From JBIOYL01 sp044870185 (GTDB lineage Bacteria; Actinomycetota; CALGFH01), in contig JBIOYL010000115.1 of the NCBI GenBank assembly GCA_044870185.1, forward strand, positions 1-34,532: DNA of 34,532 bases, given 5' to 3'. The translations under genes were made by a program, and so were the position numbers. Each line of letters opens with the position of its first letter. Within the stretch, counting starts at the first letter, position 1. The notes beneath the pieces are model-generated. The model searched no databases. It was not told the origin of the DNA and saw only the letters and a program-made list of their open reading frames with translations. This document shows positions 1-7,708 of the stretch, piece by piece.

Positions 1-359
1 GCGAGCGCCGCGGCCAGCCGCACCGCCTCGGGGCTGGCCAGCCCGGAGGCGGTGAGCCGCACCGGCCCGAGCCGGTCGGGCGGGTCGGCCCCACGCACGC
101 CGTCGGAGTAGTCGTTGGCGTAGTTCACGCCGACCTGGAGGGCGAGGCTGACGACCAGCGCGGCCGCGAAGCGCCAGGCGACCATGGCGTGGTGGCCGCC
201 CGCCGAGGCGGCCGCGGCGGTGCCGACCAGCACCGGCACCACGGCCGCGCTCAGGGTGCGCGGCCGGGCGCCGCGGACCCAGACCGCCAGGCCGGGCCGG
301 CGGTCAGGGACGCCGGGGGAACTTGGAGAAGTCCGGCCGCCGCTTCTCGCGGTAGGCAT
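1..359 (-). CDS. menA: MenA, 1,4-dihydroxy-2-naphthoate polyprenyltransferase (C-terminus off the left edge)
   Basis: Partial gene, read leftward and cut by the window edge after about 119 codons. It would attach the polyprenyl tail to 1,4-dihydroxy-2-naphthoate in the membrane, the step after MenB in menaquinone synthesis. The visible part matches the MenA/UbiA N-terminus: GARPRTLSAAVVPVLVGTA, a hydrophobic first helix, then the Asp-rich prenyl-diphosphate motif NYANDYSDG and the MenA-typical RLTASGLASPEAV. Only one ATG is in frame upstream of GARPRTL, at 359, so the gene probably starts inside menB and overlaps it by 56 bp; a CTG just before the conserved block is the alternative. Co-transcription with menB is implied. 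Family assignment is secure; the exact start is not. Confidence 0.85.
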   Translation of the reverse strand, partial: MPTARSGGRTSPSSPGVPDRRPGLAVWVRGARPRTLSAAVVPVLVGTAAAASAGGHHAMVAWRFAAALVVSLALQVGVNYANDYSDGVRGADPPDRLGPVRLTASGLASPEAVRLAAAL

Positions 360-1116
360 TGCGTCCCTCCTGGGCCTCCTCGGTCATGTAGTAGAGGAGG
401 GTGGCGTCGCCCGCGAGCTGCTGGACGCCGGCCAGGCCGTCGGAGTCGGCGTTGAGGCCGGCCTTCAGCAGCCGCAGCGCCAGCGGGCTGTGGCCGAGCA
501 TCCTGCGGCACCAGGCCACGGTGGTCTCCTCGAGCCGGTCCAGCGGCACCACCGTGTTGACCAGCCCCATGTCGAGCGCCTGCCGGGCATCGTACTGCTC
601 GCACAGAAACCAGATCTCGGCGGCCTTCTTGCGCCCGACCGTGCGGGCGAGCAGCCCGGCGCCGTAGCCGCCGTCGAACGACCCGACCCGGGGGCCGGTC
701 TGCCCGAAGCGGGCGTTGTCGGCGGCCACGGTCAGGTCGCAGACCAGGTGGAGCACGTGGCCGCCGCCGATCGCGTAGCCGGCCACCATGGCCACCACCG
801 GCTTGGGCAGGCGGCGGATCTGGACTTGGAGATCCAGCACGTTGAGCCGGCCGATGCCCTGGTCGTCGACGTAGCCGTCGTCCCCCCGGATGCGCTGGTC
901 GCCGCCGGAGCAGAACGCCTCGGTACCCGCGCCGGTCAGGATGACGACGCCGATCGCGGGGTCGTCGCGGGCCAGGTTGAAGGCGTCGGCGAGCTCGAAC
1001 AGGGTCCTGGGGCGGAAGGCGTTGCGCACCTCCGGCCGGTTGATGGTGACCTTCGCGATCCCCTCGGCGGTCTCGTAGCGGATGTCGGTCCAGGTGCCGT
1101 GCGCTTCCCAGTCCAC
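304..1116 (-). CDS. menB: MenB, 1,4-dihydroxy-2-naphthoyl-CoA synthase
   Basis: 270-aa crotonase-fold enzyme that cyclises o-succinylbenzoyl-CoA to 1,4-dihydroxy-2-naphthoyl-CoA in menaquinone synthesis. Visible hallmarks are the CoA/oxyanion segment CSGGDQRIRG (residues 69-78), the second oxyanion element YAIGGGHVLH (114-123), the MenB-specific GQTGPRVGSFDGGYG with its conserved Asp (138-152), and the MenB C-terminus with YREKRRPDFSKFPR. Length is normal for the family. It starts with GTG at 1116, preceded by AAGGA about 10 nt upstream. menA follows on the same strand with an overlap, and menE, which makes MenB's substrate, is divergent across a 193-bp gap. The assignment is as firm as sequence reading allows. 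Confidence 0.97.
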   Translation of the reverse strand: MDWEAHGTWTDIRYETAEGIAKVTINRPEVRNAFRPRTLFELADAFNLARDDPAIGVVILTGAGTEAFCSGGDQRIRGDDGYVDDQGIGRLNVLDLQVQIRRLPKPVVAMVAGYAIGGGHVLHLVCDLTVAADNARFGQTGPRVGSFDGGYGAGLLARTVGRKKAAEIWFLCEQYDARQALDMGLVNTVVPLDRLEETTVAWCRRMLGHSPLALRLLKAGLNADSDGLAGVQQLAGDATLLYYMTEEAQEGRNAYREKRRPDFSKFPRRP

Positions 1117-1180
1117 GTGTGCGACGTCCTTGCTTGCTCAGCTTGCCCGACAGGTGCGCGTGCTGGCGCCAAGTGTAGTG

Positions 1181-1295
1181 CGGGTGGGCCCGGCGGCGGG
1201 TGGGCCCGGCGGCGGGTGGGCCCGGCGGCGAGCGGGCGGGCGGCGCGGCGGGCGGCCGGGCGGCGGGTGGCCTCGGCGGCGGGTGGGCCCGGCGG
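1181..1295. repeat. 16-bp GC-rich tandem repeat in the menB/menE divergent promoter region
   Basis: The unit CGGGTGGGCCCGGCGG occurs three times perfectly in tandem (1181-1196, 1197-1212, 1213-1228). Degenerate GC-rich copies follow, then one more perfect copy at 1280-1295, ending 14 bp before the menE start. Each unit holds the self-complementary core GGGCCC. No convincing -35/-10 pair for menE is visible inside the array, so the menE promoter is either within this repeat or very GC-rich. Could be slippage or a protein-binding array. Confidence 0.85.
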
Positions 1296-1309
1296 GATAG
1301 GCTCTGGGG

Positions 1310-2467
1310 ATGCCGCACGCCGACTCGGCCCCCCTGGTCGCCATCGCCCTGCCACGCCCGGCCGCCGCCCGTGCGGCCGTGCGCTGCTGGGAGGCCGGCG
1401 AGGCGGTCGCGCTGTTCGACCCGGACGCGCCCGCCCCGGCCGTGCGGCGGCTGCTCGACTCGGTGCGGCCCACCCACCTCGTCGACGAGCAGGGCCGCCA
1501 CGCCCTGCCCGGCGGCCAGCCCGCCGAGCCCGGCGTGGCCGCGCTGGCGACCACCTCGGGCACGACCGGCCGGCCGAAGGCGGTCGAGCTCACCGCCGCC
1601 GGCATCGCCGCCTCGGCGCTGGCCGTCTGCCGCGCGCTCGGGGCGGGAGCGGACGACCGCTGGCTCGCCTGCCTGCCGCTGCACTCGGTGGCCGGGCTCG
1701 CCATCGTGGCCCGGGCCTGGCACAGCGGGGCCGGGCTGGAGGTGCACGAGCGCTTCGAGGCCGAGCGGGTGCGGGCGGCGGACGCCACGCTCGTCTCGCT
1801 CGTGCCGACCATGCTGGGGCGCCTGCTCGACGCCGGGGTCGCCCTGCACCGGTTCCGCGCCGTCCTGCTCGGCGGCGGGCCCGTGCCGGCGGCCCTGCGG
1901 GAGCGGGCGGCCGCCGCCGGGGTGCCGCTCGTCACCACCTATGGCCTCACCGAGACGTTCGGCGGCGTCGTCCACGACGGCCATCCGCTCGACGGCGTGG
2001 AGCTGGAGATCGGCGCCGGCGGCCAGGTGTGCGTCCGCGGCGCGATGGTCATGCGGCGCTACCGCGGCGACCCGGCCGGGACCGCCGCCGCCCTGGCCGG
2101 CGGCATGCTGCACACCGGCGACCTCGGCCGCATCGGTCCGGACGGCCGCCTGGTGGTCTTCGGCCGGCGCGACGACCTCATCGTCACGGGCGGCGTCAAC
2201 GTTGCCCCGGCCGAGGTCGAGCGCGTGCTGGCCGCCCATCCGGCCGTCGCCGACGTCGCCGTGCGCGGCCGTCCCGACCCCGAGTGGGGGCAGCGGGTCG
2301 TCGCCTTCGTGGTGCCCGCCGACCCTGCCGCGCCGCCGTCGCTGGCAAGCCTGCGGGCGTTCGCGCTGGGCCGCCTGCCGGCCGCAGCGGCCCCACGCGA
2401 GCTGGTCGTCGTCGACCGGATCCCCCGGAGCGGCTCGGACAAGGTGCTGCGCCGCCTGCTGGGCTGA
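1310..2467 (+). CDS. menE: MenE, o-succinylbenzoate-CoA ligase
   Basis: 385-aa member of the ANL adenylate-forming superfamily that activates o-succinylbenzoate to its CoA thioester, giving the MenB substrate. Seen in order: the P-loop-like A3 motif TTSGTTGRPKAV (81-92), TYGLTE (A5, about residue 210), HTGDLGRIGPDG (A7), GRRDDLIVTGGVNV (A8 hinge, from about 285), and the catalytic A10 lysine in SGSDKVLRR (Lys378). It is shorter than the roughly 450-500 aa of many acyl-CoA ligases because the N-terminal region before A3 is compact, as in actinobacterial MenE. ATG at 1310 is preceded by a weak CTGGGG. The gene is divergent from menB-menA; the context of menaquinone genes separates MenE from a generic acyl-CoA ligase. 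Confidence 0.93.
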   Translation: MPHADSAPLVAIALPRPAAARAAVRCWEAGEAVALFDPDAPAPAVRRLLDSVRPTHLVDEQGRHALPGGQPAEPGVAALATTSGTTGRPKAVELTAAGIAASALAVCRALGAGADDRWLACLPLHSVAGLAIVARAWHSGAGLEVHERFEAERVRAADATLVSLVPTMLGRLLDAGVALHRFRAVLLGGGPVPAALRERAAAAGVPLVTTYGLTETFGGVVHDGHPLDGVELEIGAGGQVCVRGAMVMRRYRGDPAGTAAALAGGMLHTGDLGRIGPDGRLVVFGRRDDLIVTGGVNVAPAEVERVLAAHPAVADVAVRGRPDPEWGQRVVAFVVPADPAAPPSLASLRAFALGRLPAAAAPRELVVVDRIPRSGSDKVLRRLLG

Positions 2468-2571
2468 TGGGCGGCCCGTCGCGAAGCGTGACGGCGCGTG
2501 GCCGCCCCGGGTGCGGCCCCTCCCGAAGGCGCGAGGATGGCATGGCGGAGCATGCCCGGAGAGGTGAGGCG

Positions 2572-4149
2572 TCACGAGGAGTGCGCCGGGGCTTTCAGGG
2601 TTACCCGAGGCCAGCCTGCAGTTGCTGCAGGCGCCGAATGGGTGTGTGGCCGGCCTTGACCCTGTTGGCCCACGCCCTTCGGCTCATCCGGCGTGTGTGC
2701 GCGCAGCGTGAACGGGCTCGCGGCTTGCCGCCTGTGGCAGCGCTTGGCGGGACGTGGCGTTCGGCTGCGCCCGGCGGGCGGTGACCGCCAGGGCGCTTGC
2801 CGCGCCAAGGATGGAGAACCCGGCGGCCACCGCCAGCGCGGGACGGAAGCCCGCGTCGACGGTGCGGCGGTTCCCAGGTTCCCGTGGGCGACGAAGACCG
2901 CCGAGACGACGGCGACGCCGAACGCGCCACCGAAGCGCTGCAGCGTGTTGACGACCCCCGAGGCCGTGCCCACCTGCGGTGGGGCGACCACCGAGAGCGC
3001 GGCGACCGGCGTGGTCGGCAACGCCATCGAGATGCCGACCCCGGCGACGACCAGGGGCGCCACCAGTGGGGCGTAGCCGACGCCGGTGGTGGCCACCAGG
3101 GCGATCCACGCGAGCCCCAGGCCCTGCAGGAGCAGCCCGGCGACCATCAGCGGACGCGGCCCGAGCCGGTCGGCGACCGTGCCCGCCGCCGGCGCCACCA
3201 GCAGCGGCGTCGCGGTCCACGGCAGCAGGCGGATGCCGGTGGCGAGCGGCCCGTAGCCGAGGGCGAGCTGGAAGAACTGGGCCATCAGGAAGGCGGCGGA
3301 CAAGATCGTGGCGGTCATGAGGATGGCGGTGGCGTTGGCCGCGGCGAAGGCGCGGATCCGGAACAGGCGCAGCGGCACCATCGGCGCGGGCGCCCGACGC
3401 TCCCAGGCGACGAATCCCACCAGCAGCAGGACGCCAAGGCCCAACGCGACCAGGACCTCGGGGCTCGACCAGCCCGCGTCACCTGCGCGCATGAGCCCCC
3501 ACACGATGCCCGCCGAGCCGCCGGACGCCAGCCCCACGCCGGGCAGGTCGAGCTTGGTCGCAGGCCCGTGGCTCTCGCCGAGCCGGGATGCGGACAGGAT
3601 GGCCGCGGCGAGCCCGATGGGGACGTTGACCCAGAAGATCCAGTGCCAGTTCAGGCCCTGGGTCACCGCCCCGCCGACCAGCGGGCCGGTGGCGACCGCA
3701 AGGCCCGCGATCCCGCCCCAGAGGCCCACGATGCTGCCGCGGCGCTCCGCGGGGAAGGTCGTGGTCAGGATGGTCAGGCTGAGGGGCGTGACGATCGCCG
3801 CGCCGAGCCCTTGCAGCGCCCGTGCCGTGATGAGCAGCGAGGCGCTCGGGGCCAGGGCGCACGCGGCCGAGGCCGCGGTGAACAGCGCCAGCCCCGCCAC
3901 GTACACCAGCCGCCGGCCGAGCCGGTCGCCCAGGGCGGCCGCCGTGATGATGCCAGCGGCGAAGACCAGCAGGTAGGCGTTGACCGCCCACTCCAGGCTG
4001 GACAGGCTGCCGCCGAGGTCACGGTGGATCGCCGGCAGGGCGGTGATCACCACGAGGGCGTCGAGGGCGACCATGAAGAAGGCCACGGAAGTGAGGCCCA
4101 GGGTCCAGCCGAGACGCGGGCGTACGGCTCCCTGCGGATGAGCGGACAT
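2572..4149 (-). CDS. DHA2-type (EmrB/QacA) MFS exporter with a probable frameshift near the 3' end
   Basis: Membrane drug/proton antiporter of the 14-helix family. N-terminal motifs are classical: ALDALVVITALPAIHRDLG in helix 1, ALGDRLGRR (MFS motif A), LQGLGAAIVTPLSLTIL, and GPLVGGAVTQGLNWHWIFWV (motif C). Start chosen at ATG 4149, with AAGGGAGG 8 nt upstream; an in-frame ATG at 4206 lies in the operator. After HGNLGTAAPST (about 2870-2855) the frame loses similarity and becomes a Pro/Arg-rich tail ending at 2572. One base more would restore DAGFRPALAVAAGFSILG, the expected last membrane helix, and a stop at 2684 (about 488 aa, normal size). A hairpin at 2614-2632 fits termination after 2684. 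Either a real mutation or a sequence error. Divergent from the HxlR regulator, which probably controls it. Confidence 0.85.
   Translation of the reverse strand: MSAHPQGAVRPRLGWTLGLTSVAFFMVALDALVVITALPAIHRDLGGSLSSLEWAVNAYLLVFAAGIITAAALGDRLGRRLVYVAGLALFTAASAACALAPSASLLITARALQGLGAAIVTPLSLTILTTTFPAERRGSIVGLWGGIAGLAVATGPLVGGAVTQGLNWHWIFWVNVPIGLAAAILSASRLGESHGPATKLDLPGVGLASGGSAGIVWGLMRAGDAGWSSPEVLVALGLGVLLLVGFVAWERRAPAPMVPLRLFRIRAFAAANATAILMTATILSAAFLMAQFFQLALGYGPLATGIRLLPWTATPLLVAPAAGTVADRLGPRPLMVAGLLLQGLGLAWIALVATTGVGYAPLVAPLVVAGVGISMALPTTPVAALSVVAPPQVGTASGVVNTLQRFGGAFGVAVVSAVFVAHGNLGTAAPSTRASVPRWRWPPGSPSLARQAPWRSPPAGRSRTPRPAKRCHRRQAASPFTLRAHTPDEPKGVGQQGQGRPHTHSAPAATAGWPRVTLKAPAHSS
2614..2632 (-). 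terminator. Hairpin, probable terminator of the MFS exporter
   Basis: Perfect 8-bp inverted repeat GCCTGCAG / CTGCAGGC around a 3-nt loop. It lies about 50 nt beyond the stop codon (2684) that the exporter would use if its frameshift were repaired, and inside the non-homologous tail of the uncorrected frame. No clear U-tract, so an intrinsic terminator is likely but not proven. Confidence 0.5.
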
Positions 4150-4188
4150 GTGACCGGCCTCCCTTCTTGGGGTAGCGGTGACTTGAAA

Positions 4189-4217
4189 AAGATATAGTCT
4201 AGACATGACTCTATCAA
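4189..4217 (-). promoter_or_regulatory. Exporter promoter with embedded operator dyad
   Basis: On the minus strand, TTGATA (-35, 4217-4212) and TATCTT (-10, 4194-4189) are separated by exactly 17 bp. The space between them holds the dyad GATATAGTC-N7-GACTCTATC (4191-4199 and 4207-4215, 8 of 9 pairs matching). This AT-rich island stands out in a GC-rich region. A repressor bound here would block the exporter promoter, and the adjacent divergent HxlR-type gene is the obvious candidate. Transcription would start near 4182, leaving a short leader with a good Shine-Dalgarno sequence before ATG 4149. Confidence 0.65.
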
Positions 4218-4237
4218 GCGCGTGCTATGATGTTGTC

Positions 4238-4942
4238 ATGGTCAGGCAGAGCAAGAGGACGTCCGGGCGCAGCTACCACCAGTACTGCGCGGTCGCTCGC
4301 GGCCTGGACCTGATCGGGGACCGCTGGACGCTGCTGATGATCCGGGACCTCCTGCTCGGGCCGAAGCGGTACAAGGACCTCCTCGAGGGGCTCCCCGGCA
4401 TCGGCACGAACCTGCTCGCCGACCGCTTGCGCGAGCTCGAGCAGCTCGGCGTCGTCGAGCGCGCGGTCCTGCCTCCGCCGGCGGGATCGTCGGTGTACCG
4501 GCTCACCGAGCTCGGCCAGGCGCTGGAACCGGTGGTGGCGGCGATCGGTCGCTGGGGCGCGCAGTTCCTCGGCCCGCGTCGGGACACCGACACGCTGGTG
4601 CCCGGCGCCTACTTCGTGGCGATGCGAGACGTGTTCCGCCCGGAGCTCGCCGCCGGGCTGACCGAGACCTTCGAGCTGCACATCGGCGACCACGTGTTCG
4701 AGGTGCGGATCGACCAGGGCCGCTGCAGCACGCGCGAAGGCCAGGCGACCAACCCTGATGTCGTCATGGTCATGGACGTCGAGACCCTGAACGCGCTGCT
4801 GCTCGAGGGCCTGTCGCCCAAGAAGGCGCTGGCCGGTGGTCGGGTCGAGCTGCGCGGCGATCCAAGCGCCCTGGACCGGTTCGTCGAGGTCTTTGCGTTC
4901 CGGCGGCGGGCCGAGGGTCCAACAAGGCAAGCACAGGTGTAG
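4238..4942 (+). CDS. HxlR-family transcriptional regulator with SCP2-like C-terminal domain
   Basis: 234-aa DNA-binding protein. Residues 13-110 are a complete HxlR winged helix: YHQYCAVARGLDLIGDRWTL (14-33), then LLLGPKRYKDLLEGLPGI and NLLADRLRELEQLGVVER, with the usual Cys near the N-terminus (Cys17). Residues about 125-225 resemble the SCP-2 sterol-carrier fold seen at the C-terminus of some actinobacterial HxlR proteins and could bind a hydrophobic ligand; that part is inferred. Start chosen at ATG 4238 because an earlier in-frame ATG (4205) lies inside the operator dyad and the family N-terminus is short. Divergent from the MFS exporter, so likely a ligand-responsive repressor of it and of itself. 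No strong Shine-Dalgarno is seen. Confidence 0.85.
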   Translation: MVRQSKRTSGRSYHQYCAVARGLDLIGDRWTLLMIRDLLLGPKRYKDLLEGLPGIGTNLLADRLRELEQLGVVERAVLPPPAGSSVYRLTELGQALEPVVAAIGRWGAQFLGPRRDTDTLVPGAYFVAMRDVFRPELAAGLTETFELHIGDHVFEVRIDQGRCSTREGQATNPDVVMVMDVETLNALLLEGLSPKKALAGGRVELRGDPSALDRFVEVFAFRRRAEGPTRQAQV

Positions 4943-5025
4943 AATCTTGGCGAGGACTGCGGACCGCGATGCGCGCCGCCCGGGGATGCGGCCGCCGGGG
5001 CTTCGGCCTGGCCGGGCAGTGGCCG

Positions 5026-5745
5026 TCAGGGCTGGTCGAAGCGGAAGGCCCGGAACGCCTCGCCGTAGCGGAACGGCTCCTCGGCCGCCTCGAGCTCGGC
5101 CATGGCGGTCACGAACCCCGCGTCCTCCTTCCAGGGCTCGTCACCGATCTGGGTGACGTGACAGCGCAGGCTCTCCAGCTTCTTGTCGATGAAGTCGCCG
5201 ATGTCCACGACCAGGTTCGGCGTCATGCTCATCATCAGCCACACGCCGGTCAGCTTGACCGGCTCCAGGCCCTCGGCGAGCAGCTCGGGATAGGCGAGCC
5301 GGGTGTCCGATCCGGGGATGACGGCGGCCAGGGCGACCTCCCCGGCCGCCCGGTGGTCGGGGTGGTTGATGTAGCGGTCGCCGAAGTAGCGGGTGGCCGG
5401 GTCGCCGGTGACCACCACCTCCGGCCGGTGCTTGCGGATCAGCCGGACGACCTGCTTGCGGACCTCCAGGGTCGGTTCGAGCAGGCCGTCCTCGTAGCCG
5501 AGGAACTCGACCGCCTCGACGCCGACCACCTTGGCGGCGGCCCGCTGCTCGGCCTCGCGCAGCTCGGCCAGGCGCTCGCGGGTCATGGCCGGGTCGCTGG
5601 ACCCGGCCGCCCCGTTGGTGAGCAGCGCATAGGTGACCCGGGCGCCCTCGCTGGCCCAGCGGGCGACCGTGCCGGCGCAGCCGAACTCGATGTCGTCAGG
5701 ATGCGCCGCAACGACCAGCGCGCTGGCCGGGGTCCAGTACTCCAT
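5026..5745 (-). CDS. PIG-L/LmbE-family deacetylase
   Basis: 239-aa zinc-dependent N-acetyl hydrolase of the PIG-L family (MshB, Mca, BshB and relatives). The metal-binding AHPDDIEFGCAGT is at residues 14-26 and the third ligand motif NHPDHRAAG is at about 127-135; LLTNGAAGSSD is also typical. Start is ATG 5745 with GGGAG 6 nt upstream; the frame is open further upstream but without a matching N-terminus. It lies 28 bp downstream of the Tat-exported amidase on the same strand and is probably co-transcribed. No signal peptide, so cytoplasmic. The substrate cannot be told from sequence: mycothiol-pathway sugars, conjugates or another N-acetyl sugar are all possible. Confidence 0.9.
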   Translation of the reverse strand: MEYWTPASALVVAAHPDDIEFGCAGTVARWASEGARVTYALLTNGAAGSSDPAMTRERLAELREAEQRAAAKVVGVEAVEFLGYEDGLLEPTLEVRKQVVRLIRKHRPEVVVTGDPATRYFGDRYINHPDHRAAGEVALAAVIPGSDTRLAYPELLAEGLEPVKLTGVWLMMSMTPNLVVDIGDFIDKKLESLRCHVTQIGDEPWKEDAGFVTAMAELEAAEEPFRYGEAFRAFRFDQP

Positions 5746-5773
5746 GGCCGGCTCCCTACCTCGAGATGGGTCG

Positions 5774-7636
5774 CTACAGGCTGCCCGCGACCGGGTCCCG
5801 GCGAAGCGGCCGCGCCTGACCCCGCCGCCGACCGCCGACGGGCGCGCCGCGGCCAGGCTGGCCGCCGGCCACCGGGCCGCCAGCCGCCGCCGGGCTGCCG
5901 GCCGCCTGGCCGCCTGCCCGGGTGTCCCTGGGGACGAAGTCCCGCACCCCCAGCGTAGCCAGGAACCTCGGCGCGTGCCGCGCCCTGGTCCCCTGCTCGA
6001 AGCCGTAGGCCAGCCTGATGAGGGTCGGCTCGGCCCAGCGCCTGCCGATGAAGCTGATGCCGACCGGCAGCTCCCCGTCGGCAAAGCCTGCCGGCACCGA
6101 GATGTTGGGGTAGCCGGCCACCGCGGCCGGGGTCGAGCTGGCGGTGAGGAAGTGGTCCCCGTTGACCAGGTCGGTCGTCCAAGGTGGGCTGCCGGTCAGG
6201 CTGACGATCGCGTCCAGGTCGAACCTGCGCAGCACCTCGTCGATGCCGGTCTGCATGAGCTGCTTGGACGCCTTCAGGGCCTGCAGGTAGGCGGGGTCGT
6301 TCAGGCCGTCGGTCTGCTCGGCGAGCAGGAAGATCTCCTGGCCGAACCAGCGCAGCTCCTGCTGCGGGTGGGCGTCGTCGAACGCGATCAGGTCGGCGAG
6401 CGTGCGCATCGAGGTGTGGCCGAGCTGTGACAGGTAGGCGGCGATGTCGGCCTTGAACTCGAACAGCAGCACGGTGAACTCGGGGTCGAACACGTCGTTC
6501 ACGTTGGGGATGTCGGCCGGGTCGACGATGCCGGCCCCGAGCCGGCCGAGCTGCCCGATGGCGGCGTCGGCGACCTCGTCGCCCTCCGGGCTGATGCCGA
6601 ACACGCCCGCCCGCCACACGCCGATGCGCGCCCCGCGCAGCCCGTTGGGGTCGAGGAACCGGCGGTAGTCCCGGAAGAAGTGGCCCCGGCTGGCCTGGGT
6701 GGCGGGGTCGCGCGGGTCGATGCCGGTCATGGCGCCGAGCACCGTCGCGGCGTCGGCCACCGTGCGCGCCATCGGGCCGGTGACATCCTGGCTGTGGGCG
6801 ATGGGGACCACGCCCGACCGGCTGGTCAGACCCAGGGTGGGCTTGATGCCCACCAGGGCGTTGGCCGAGGACGGGCACACGATCGAGCCGTCGGTCTCGG
6901 TACCGAGCGCGGCCGCGGCCAGGTTGGCCGCCACGGCCGCCCCGGACCCCGAGCTGGACCCGCACGGGTTGTGGTCCAGCACGTAGGGGCTCAGGCACTG
7001 GCCGGCCCGGCCGGACCAGCCGCTCGACGACTGGGTCGAGCGGAAGTTGGCCCACTCCGACAGGTTCGCCTTGCCGAGGATGACCGCCCCCGCCTGGCGC
7101 AGCCGGCCCACGACGAACGCGTCGCGGGGAACCCGGGAGCCCAGCAGGGCCAGGGAGCCCGCCGTGGTCTCCATGCGGTCGTCGGTGGCGAAGTTGTCCT
7201 TGACGAGGATGGGGATGCCGTGCAGGGGGCCCCTGGGACCCTTGCTGCGGCGCTCGGCGTCCAGCGCCTGGGCGATGGCGAGCGCCTCCGGGTTGACCTC
7301 GATCACCGAGTTGAGCTGCACCCCGGACAGGTCGATCTGCGCGATGCGCTGCAGGTAGGCACGCGTCAGGCGGACCGAGGTCAGCGTGCCGGCCTGCATC
7401 GCCGCCTGCAGCTCGGCGATGGTCGCCTCCGCCCACTTGAAGTGGGGGACACCGCCGGGCGCGCCGGCGGCGCCGGCCGCCGCGCCCTCGGCCGCCGCGG
7501 CGGTGCCGCCGCCCGTCAGGGCGGGCAGCGCGGGGCTTGCGGCGGCCAGCGCACCGACCGCCGCGGTGTACTGGAGGAAGCGTCTGCGGCTGAGGTGTGC
7601 GTCGGGGTCTCGACCGGGACTCGTCGGGTGATCCAT
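5774..7636 (-). CDS. Tat-exported amidase (amidase signature family)
   Basis: 620-aa amidase-signature hydrolase. Residues 16-40 form a twin-arginine signal (SRRRFLQYTAAVGALAAAS), so the enzyme is folded before export. The catalytic Lys is in GIPILVKDNF (Lys146), the cis-Ser loop is CGSSSGSGAAVAA (225-237), and the nucleophile is in TETDGSIVCPSS (about Ser251), giving a complete Ser-cisSer-Lys triad. The C-terminal 50 residues or so are a Gly/Ala/Arg low-complexity tail beyond the normal family end. Start is ATG 7636 because GGGAGG lies 4-5 nt upstream; an ATG 12 bp earlier would place that site inside the gene. Followed after 28 bp by the PIG-L deacetylase and preceded by pruA. Substrate unknown. 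Confidence 0.9.
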   Translation of the reverse strand: MDHPTSPGRDPDAHLSRRRFLQYTAAVGALAAASPALPALTGGGTAAAAEGAAAGAAGAPGGVPHFKWAEATIAELQAAMQAGTLTSVRLTRAYLQRIAQIDLSGVQLNSVIEVNPEALAIAQALDAERRSKGPRGPLHGIPILVKDNFATDDRMETTAGSLALLGSRVPRDAFVVGRLRQAGAVILGKANLSEWANFRSTQSSSGWSGRAGQCLSPYVLDHNPCGSSSGSGAAVAANLAAAALGTETDGSIVCPSSANALVGIKPTLGLTSRSGVVPIAHSQDVTGPMARTVADAATVLGAMTGIDPRDPATQASRGHFFRDYRRFLDPNGLRGARIGVWRAGVFGISPEGDEVADAAIGQLGRLGAGIVDPADIPNVNDVFDPEFTVLLFEFKADIAAYLSQLGHTSMRTLADLIAFDDAHPQQELRWFGQEIFLLAEQTDGLNDPAYLQALKASKQLMQTGIDEVLRRFDLDAIVSLTGSPPWTTDLVNGDHFLTASSTPAAVAGYPNISVPAGFADGELPVGISFIGRRWAEPTLIRLAYGFEQGTRARHAPRFLATLGVRDFVPRDTRAGGQAAGSPAAAGGPVAGGQPGRGAPVGGRRRGQARPLRRDPVAGSL

Positions 7637-7708
7637 CTTGCCTCCCATCGATGGCTCGGTGGATCACACCGCACCGCGCGACCGAAGGCAAATGCCCGGG
7701 CGACGCCG

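Noticed and set aside
184..2784. An 866-codon open frame on the plus strand across menB and menE
   Set aside because: It runs antisense to menB and out of frame with menE; the translation has no recognisable domain and changes composition wherever a real gene begins or ends.
4205..4237. Upstream ATG 4205 as start of the HxlR regulator
   Set aside because: It lies within the operator dyad and would add 11 residues not typical for the family; ATG 4238 gives the normal N-terminus.
4943..5025. Terminator or small gene between the HxlR and PIG-L genes
   Set aside because: Only short imperfect GC-rich stems such as GCCG/CGGC are present and no start with a ribosome site; not supportable.
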